Assembly (NCBI RefSeq): GCF_049651805.1 | Contig: NZ_JBASCU010000050.1 | Location: 3,607-67,606, forward strand | Direction: 5' to 3' | Length of the DNA stretch: 64,000 nt | From: Pseudolysinimonas_A sp049651805 | GTDB taxonomy: Bacteria > Actinomycetota > Actinomycetes > Actinomycetales > Microbacteriaceae | Shown here: positions 60,414-64,000 of the stretch, piece after piece | Layout of the letters: every line of letters starts with the position of its first letter | Numbering within the stretch: the first letter of the stretch is position 1 | Program-made: the position numbers and the translations under genes | Notes under the pieces: generated by a model | Seen by the model: the letters and a program-made list of their open reading frames with translations, nothing else | The model's database searches: none | Told to the model about the DNA's origin: nothing

Positions 60414-60782
60414 TCAATGAGCCGTCTGGTACTCCCGCTGCCGGTCGACGACCTCGGACATGTTCTCGACCGCCCATTCCTCGAGCGCGCGCAGCGGCCC
60501 CAGCAGTGAGCGACCGAGGGAGGTGAGCTCGTACTCGACCCGCGGCGGGATCTCGGGGTAGACGGTGCGGGTGACGAATCCGTCGCGTTCGAGCGAGCGC
60601 AGGGTCTGCGTGAGCATCTTCTGCGAGATGCCCCCGACGCGGGTGCCCAGCGCCGAGAACCGCAGCGGGCCGGAGTCGAGCGCGACCACGATGAGCACCG
60701 TCCAGCGGTCGCCAATGCGGTCGAGCAGTCGACGCGACGGGCAGTTCGCCTCGTACGGGTCCCACGGCATGACACTCACCAC
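60414..60782 (-). CDS. HxlR-family transcriptional regulator
   Basis: 122 residues from GTG at 60780-60782 with GGAGG 6 nt upstream; an ATG four codons later gives MPWDPYEANCPSRR. The HxlR core is DRIGDRWTVLIVVALDSGPL then RFSALGTRVGGISQKMLTQT and LRSLERDGFVTRTVYPEIPP RVEYELTSLG. The first Cys (ANCP) is the conserved redox Cys that many HxlR proteins use to sense thiol-reactive compounds. Divergent from the NAD(P)-binding protein gene it probably controls. Confidence 0.93.
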   Translation of the reverse strand: MVSVMPWDPYEANCPSRRLLDRIGDRWTVLIVVALDSGPLRFSALGTRVGGISQKMLTQTLRSLERDGFVTRTVYPEIPPRVEYELTSLGRSLLGPLRALEEWAVENMSEVVDRQREYQTAH

Positions 60783-60793
60783 GACGTACCTCC

Positions 60794-60854
60794 GTTACCT
60801 GGAAGTGCGTACTTCCGCACCTCCAATACATGACATACGGTAACTCAGTAACTG
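60794..60854. promoter_or_regulatory. Candidate HxlR operators between divergent genes
   Basis: GGAAGT-GCGT-ACTTCC (60801-60816) is a perfect inverted repeat. GTTACC (60794-60799) pairs with GGTAAC (60839-60844), and tandem GTAACT copies follow (60840-60845 and 60848-60853). AGTAAC-type repeats are known HxlR-family sites. Confidence 0.5.
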
Positions 60855-60876
60855 TCAGAGAGTAAAGGAGCAATAC

Positions 60877-61527
60877 ATGGCACGCATCACGATTCTGGGC
60901 GGCACCGGCTACGCGGGCGCTGCGGTCGTCGCGGAGGCGGCGAAGCGCGGGCACCAGGTCACGTCGGTCAGCCGATCGGAACCCGAGACGCGCGTCGATG
61001 GCGTGGAGTACGTCGTCGGATCCGCCCTCGACGGCGCGACCCTCGACGCCGTGCTGCCGGGCCGGGATGTCGTCATCTCGGCGATCTCGCCGCGGGGCGA
61101 CATGGCCGACAAGCTCTCCGGCGCGGTCGACGAGCTCGTCGCACGCCTCGCGGGCACCCCGACCCGTTTCGGCTTCGTCGGCGGCGCATCGTCGCTGCAG
61201 GTCGAAGAGGGCGGCCCGACCCTGTTCGACGTCTCGAAGGACCACGTCCCGGCCGAGGTGCTGCCCGAGGTCGAGACCGGCATCGCCGCACTCGCCACGC
61301 TGAAGGCGTCGCCGGAGTCGCTCGACTGGTTCTACGTGAGCCCGCCGCAGGACTTCGGCTCGTGGCTCGGCACCCCGTCGCAGGGCACCCACCGTCTCGG
61401 CGGCGACGTGCTGCTGAAGGATGCCGAGGGCGTCTCCACCATCTCGGCCGACGACCTCGCCCTGGCGATCGTCGACGAGATCGAGAAGGGCGGCCACCGC
61501 CGCCGCCGCTTCACCGCCGCGTACTAA
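60877..61527 (+). CDS. NAD(P)H-binding atypical SDR/NmrA-like protein
   Basis: 216 residues. Nucleotide-binding loop GGTGYAGAAVVAEAAKRGHQ at about 8-27, VISAISPRG at strand four, then a compact C-terminal lobe (FYVSPPQDFGSWLGTPSQGT). Similar proteins are annotated NAD(P)H-binding or NAD-dependent epimerase/dehydratase-like and are commonly found divergent from HxlR regulators, where they respond to quinones or electrophiles. AAAGGAG precedes the ATG. The catalytic YxxxK of classical SDRs is not present. Confidence 0.88.
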   Translation: MARITILGGTGYAGAAVVAEAAKRGHQVTSVSRSEPETRVDGVEYVVGSALDGATLDAVLPGRDVVISAISPRGDMADKLSGAVDELVARLAGTPTRFGFVGGASSLQVEEGGPTLFDVSKDHVPAEVLPEVETGIAALATLKASPESLDWFYVSPPQDFGSWLGTPSQGTHRLGGDVLLKDAEGVSTISADDLALAIVDEIEKGGHRRRRFTAAY

Positions 61528-61530
61528 TCC

Positions 61531-61633
61531 CCTCGGTGGTCGAGTAGCCCGCGCAGCGGGCGTGTCGAGACCCATATCCGAGTACCCGCGCCGGGTCTCG
61601 ACACGCCGCTTCGCGGCTACTCGACCACCGAGG
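61531..61633. repeat. Composite 103-bp palindromic element
   Basis: Outer arms CCTCGGTGGTCGAGTAGC (61531-61548) and its exact reverse complement (61616-61633), inner arms GCGTGTCGAGACCC and GGGTCTCGACACGC, small hairpins between outer and inner arms. Same architecture as 37395-37482 in lhr, but here intergenic, between the oxidoreductase stop and serA. Confidence 0.9.
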
Positions 61634-61642
61634 TGCGGCCCC

Positions 61643-61680
61643 GCTCAGCGCCCCCGGTAGGCTCACCGGGGGCGCTGAGC
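61643..61680. terminator. 16-bp perfect hairpin upstream of serA
   Basis: GCTCAGCGCCCCCGGT (61643-61658), loop AGGCTC, ACCGGGGGCGCTGAGC (61665-61680). It could end the upstream transcript; a -10-like TAGGCT spans the loop (61658-61663), so the hairpin may also lie at the serA promoter. serA starts 24 nt after it. Confidence 0.6.
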
Positions 61681-61704
61681 CGGTTGCGCCCGGAAGGATC
61701 CCGC

Positions 61705-63297
61705 GTGACCAAGCCGATCGTGCTCATCGCCGAAGAACTCTCGCCCGCCACGGTCGATGCTCTGGGACCCGACTTCGACATCCGCAACGTCGACGGCACC
61801 GACCGGACCGCGTTGCTCGCCGCGCTGGCGACCGCCCACGCGGTGCTCATCCGCTCGGCGACGCAGATCGACGCCGAAGCGATTGCTGTCGCCCCGCTGC
61901 TCAAGGTCGTCGCGCGCGCCGGGGTTGGGCTCGACAACGTCGACATCTCCGCCGCCACGACCGCGGGCGTGATGGTCGTCAACGCTCCGACCTCGAACAT
62001 CATCAGCGCTGCCGAGCTGACGATCGGCCACATCCTCTCGCTCGCGCGCCACATCCCGGCCGCCCACGCCAGCCTTGCCGCCGGCGAGTGGAAACGCTCG
62101 AAGTACACCGGCGTCGAACTGTTCGAGAAGCGCGTCGGCATCGTCGGCCTCGGGCGCATCGGCGCGCTCATCGCCGCCCGGCTGCAGGCTTTCGGCGTGG
62201 ATGTCGTCGCCTACGACCCCTACATCACGGAGGCCCGCGCGCAGCAGCTCGGGGCGACGCTGCTGCCGCTCGATGAGCTGCTCAGCACGAGCGACTTCAT
62301 CACGATCCACATGCCGAAGACGCCCGAGACGACCGGCATGATCGGCGCCGCCCAGCTCGCGGCGATGAAGAAGACCGCCTTCGTGATCAACGTCGCCCGC
62401 GGCGGCCTGATCGACGAGGCCGCCCTCGCTGCGGCCCTGCGCGACGGCGAGATCGCCGGGGCCGGCATCGATGTCTTCACGGCCGAGCCCCCGACGGATG
62501 ACCTGCTGACCTCCGCCCCGAACATCGTCGTGACCCCGCACCTCGGCGCCTCGACCGACGAGGCGCAGGAGCGCGCCGGCGTCTCGGTCGCGAAATCGGT
62601 GCGGCTCGCCCTCGACGGCGAACTGGTGCCGGATGCCGTCAACGTCGCGGGCGGTGTCATCGACCCGACCGTGCGTCCCGGCATCCCGCTCATGGAGCAC
62701 CTCGGCCAGTTGTTCGCCGGTCTCGCCGACGCCCCCCTGCAGTCGATCGACGTCGAGGTGCGCGGCGAGATCGCCGAATTCGAGGTCGGGGTGCTGCGGC
62801 TCGCGGCGCTCAAAGGCGTCTTCTCGCAGGCCGTCACCGAGACCGTCTCGTACGTCAACGCCCCCCTTCTTGCCGAGCAGCGCGGCATCACGGTGCGGCT
62901 CACCGTCGACACCGTCGCCGAGGACTACCGCAACGTGCTCAGCATCCGCGGCACCACGACCGACGGCGCCCGCCTCTCGGTGTCGGGCACCCTCGCCGGC
63001 ACGAAGCAGGCCGAGAAGATCACCGAGATCAACGGCTACGACCTCGAGGTGCCGATGGCCCGCCACCTCGTCGTCATGGAGTACACCGACCGCCCGGGCA
63101 TCGTCGCGATCTACTCCAAGGCCCTCGGGGATGCCGCGATCAACATCGCCGGCATGCAGATGGCCAGGCGCGGCCGCGGCGCCGACCAGCTCTCGGTGCT
63201 CACGCTCGACTCGGCCGTTCCCGAGGAGCTGCTCGCCGGCATCCAGCGCGATGTCGAGGCTTCGGTGCTGCGCCAGGTGGAGATCGTCGACCTGTAG
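61705..63297 (+). CDS. serA: D-3-phosphoglycerate dehydrogenase
   Basis: 530 residues from GTG at 61705, which has GGAAGG 5-8 nt upstream; the ORF is open further but runs into the hairpin. NAD-binding GLGRIG near residue 147, and the catalytic Arg (NVARGGLID), Glu (GIDVFTAEPP) and His (TPHLGASTDE) are present. The long intervening ASB domain and C-terminal ACT domain (YTDRPGIVAIYSKALGDAAI) make it the long, serine-regulated actinobacterial form. First step of serine biosynthesis. Confidence 0.96.
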   Translation: MTKPIVLIAEELSPATVDALGPDFDIRNVDGTDRTALLAALATAHAVLIRSATQIDAEAIAVAPLLKVVARAGVGLDNVDISAATTAGVMVVNAPTSNIISAAELTIGHILSLARHIPAAHASLAAGEWKRSKYTGVELFEKRVGIVGLGRIGALIAARLQAFGVDVVAYDPYITEARAQQLGATLLPLDELLSTSDFITIHMPKTPETTGMIGAAQLAAMKKTAFVINVARGGLIDEAALAAALRDGEIAGAGIDVFTAEPPTDDLLTSAPNIVVTPHLGASTDEAQERAGVSVAKSVRLALDGELVPDAVNVAGGVIDPTVRPGIPLMEHLGQLFAGLADAPLQSIDVEVRGEIAEFEVGVLRLAALKGVFSQAVTETVSYVNAPLLAEQRGITVRLTVDTVAEDYRNVLSIRGTTTDGARLSVSGTLAGTKQAEKITEINGYDLEVPMARHLVVMEYTDRPGIVAIYSKALGDAAINIAGMQMARRGRGADQLSVLTLDSAVPEELLAGIQRDVEASVLRQVEIVDL

Positions 63298-63370
63298 GGG
63301 GCGGCCTTACACCCTCGGGGCGAGCTGTCCAGACCTACCGGCATCGGCCGGGACCTGCGACGGTGAGACG

Positions 63371-64000
63371 ATGGGGTTCGAAGAGGATGTCGCTGCTTGG
63401 GTGGTGCAGCAGCGCTGGTATGCGGGCAAGAGCCACACGCCGCGCTTCCGCCTCCTCGACGCGCAGCCGACGCACGGCGCGACGCGTTACCTGCTGATGG
63501 ATGACGCGGCGAGCCCGGCGACGCTGTACCAGGTGCCCCTCGGAGAGGCCGACGGCGAGCTGGTCGACGCGCCGCACGATCACGACTTCGCGGTGGGGCT
63601 GCTCGCCGAGATGGGTGTCGACACGAGCCGCGTGACCGGCAGCCGGGTGATGACCGGCGAGCAGTCGAACACGTCGATCGTGTATGACGAAGACGACCGC
63701 CCCACGATCATCGTGAAGCTGTTCCGGGCGCTGCACCATGGCGAGAATCCCGACGTCGTCGTGCAACGCACCCTGAGCGCCGTCGGGTCGCCGTTCGTGC
63801 CGCGGTTCCTCGGCAGTCTCGACGCCGAGTGGCCCGACTCGGGCCGCCCCTCGGGCGTCGCGCGCGGCACGCTCGCGTTCGCGCAGGAGTTTCTGCCCGG
63901 CGCCCGCGACGGCTGGTCGATCGCCGTCGAGGAAGCACGCGAGGGCCGTGGCTTCACCGAGGCCGCGCACGACCTCGGGGTCGCGGTCGCCGGCGTGCAC
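63371..64000 (+). CDS. mak: Maltokinase, N-terminal part (cut by window end)
   Basis: 210 codons from the ATG at 63371 to the window edge. The opening VAAWVVQQRWYAGKS and the stretch MTGEQSNTSIVYDEDDRPTI followed by IVKLFRALHHGENPDVVVQR match the N-terminal cap and N-lobe of maltokinases that make maltose-1-phosphate for the GlgE pathway. The kinase catalytic loop lies beyond the window. With treX-treY-treZ about 8 kb upstream, it points to interconversion of glycogen, trehalose and maltose-1-phosphate. The gap to serA is 73 bp with no terminator. Confidence 0.88.
   Translation, partial: MGFEEDVAAWVVQQRWYAGKSHTPRFRLLDAQPTHGATRYLLMDDAASPATLYQVPLGEADGELVDAPHDHDFAVGLLAEMGVDTSRVTGSRVMTGEQSNTSIVYDEDDRPTIIVKLFRALHHGENPDVVVQRTLSAVGSPFVPRFLGSLDAEWPDSGRPSGVARGTLAFAQEFLPGARDGWSIAVEEAREGRGFTEAAHDLGVAVAGVH

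Overview
The window is high-GC DNA (about 70 %) with GTG, TTG and even CTG starts. Its gene content is typical of the Actinobacteria, most likely the Microbacteriaceae: actinobacterial rpoB/rpoC, two small Microbacteriaceae-type DUF7882-like proteins, a treX-treY-treZ/maltokinase trehalose-glycogen set, a surface protein ending in a class-E-type LAXTG sorting signal, and palindromic REP-like repeats built on GTCGAGTAGC / GTGTCGAGACC. The genus cannot be fixed from sequence alone. No tRNA, rRNA, CRISPR array, transposase or phage gene was seen.

Layout. 1-7762 (- strand): a type IV pilus operon read pilB > pilT > pilC > pilA > pilV-like > pilW-like > pilX-like (last gene cut by the window start), mostly with ATGA overlaps. 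7851-10528 (-): two membrane proteins, a PP2C phosphatase and an FHA protein. 10560-18032 (-): terminator, rpoC and rpoB. 18195-21410 (+): a strong promoter and 20-bp hairpin, a spermidine-synthase-like protein, a lipoprotein sugar dehydrogenase, an SprT-like protein and a CGNR zinc-finger protein. 21424-23557: a small lower-GC accessory island with a Phd/VapC module tail-to-tail with a HigBA-like module, and a leucine-rich-repeat protein. 23565-34453: a ComB-like protein, an SRPBCC protein, a 2791-residue DUF11/DUF5979 cell-wall adhesin, a NUDIX-like protein and an esterase. 34514-40356 (+): lhr helicase, vapB, vapC and a secreted nuclease, the last three with overlapping stop/start codons. 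40358-42388: a PadR regulator with a membrane protein, and a Nei/Fpg glycosylase. 42385-46977 (-): ECF sigma factor, membrane anti-sigma-like protein with an extracellular Ig-like domain, a large secreted protein and a frameshifted gene. 47060-49688: SDR remnant, DUF892 ferritin-like protein, membrane proteins, CinA. 49754-56221 (-): treX-treY-treZ. 56319-58240: EAL phosphodiesterase flanked by the DUF7882-like pair. 58266-64000: flavoprotein disulfide reductase, a possible leader peptide, HxlR regulator with divergent oxidoreductase, serA, and the start of a maltokinase.

The genes fall into a few working sets: the pilus machine; surface biology (adhesin, ECF/anti-sigma/secreted protein cluster, c-di-GMP phosphodiesterase); alpha-glucan to trehalose conversion; and three toxin-antitoxin modules. 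The most unusual features are palindromic repeats inserted in frame at three places in lhr and forming the tail of the sugar dehydrogenase, many genes whose -10 hexamer lies only 5-7 nt before the start codon (leaderless mRNAs), a pilX-like minor pilin carrying beta-helix-like repeats, and a short ORF with a strong ribosome site followed by a hairpin.
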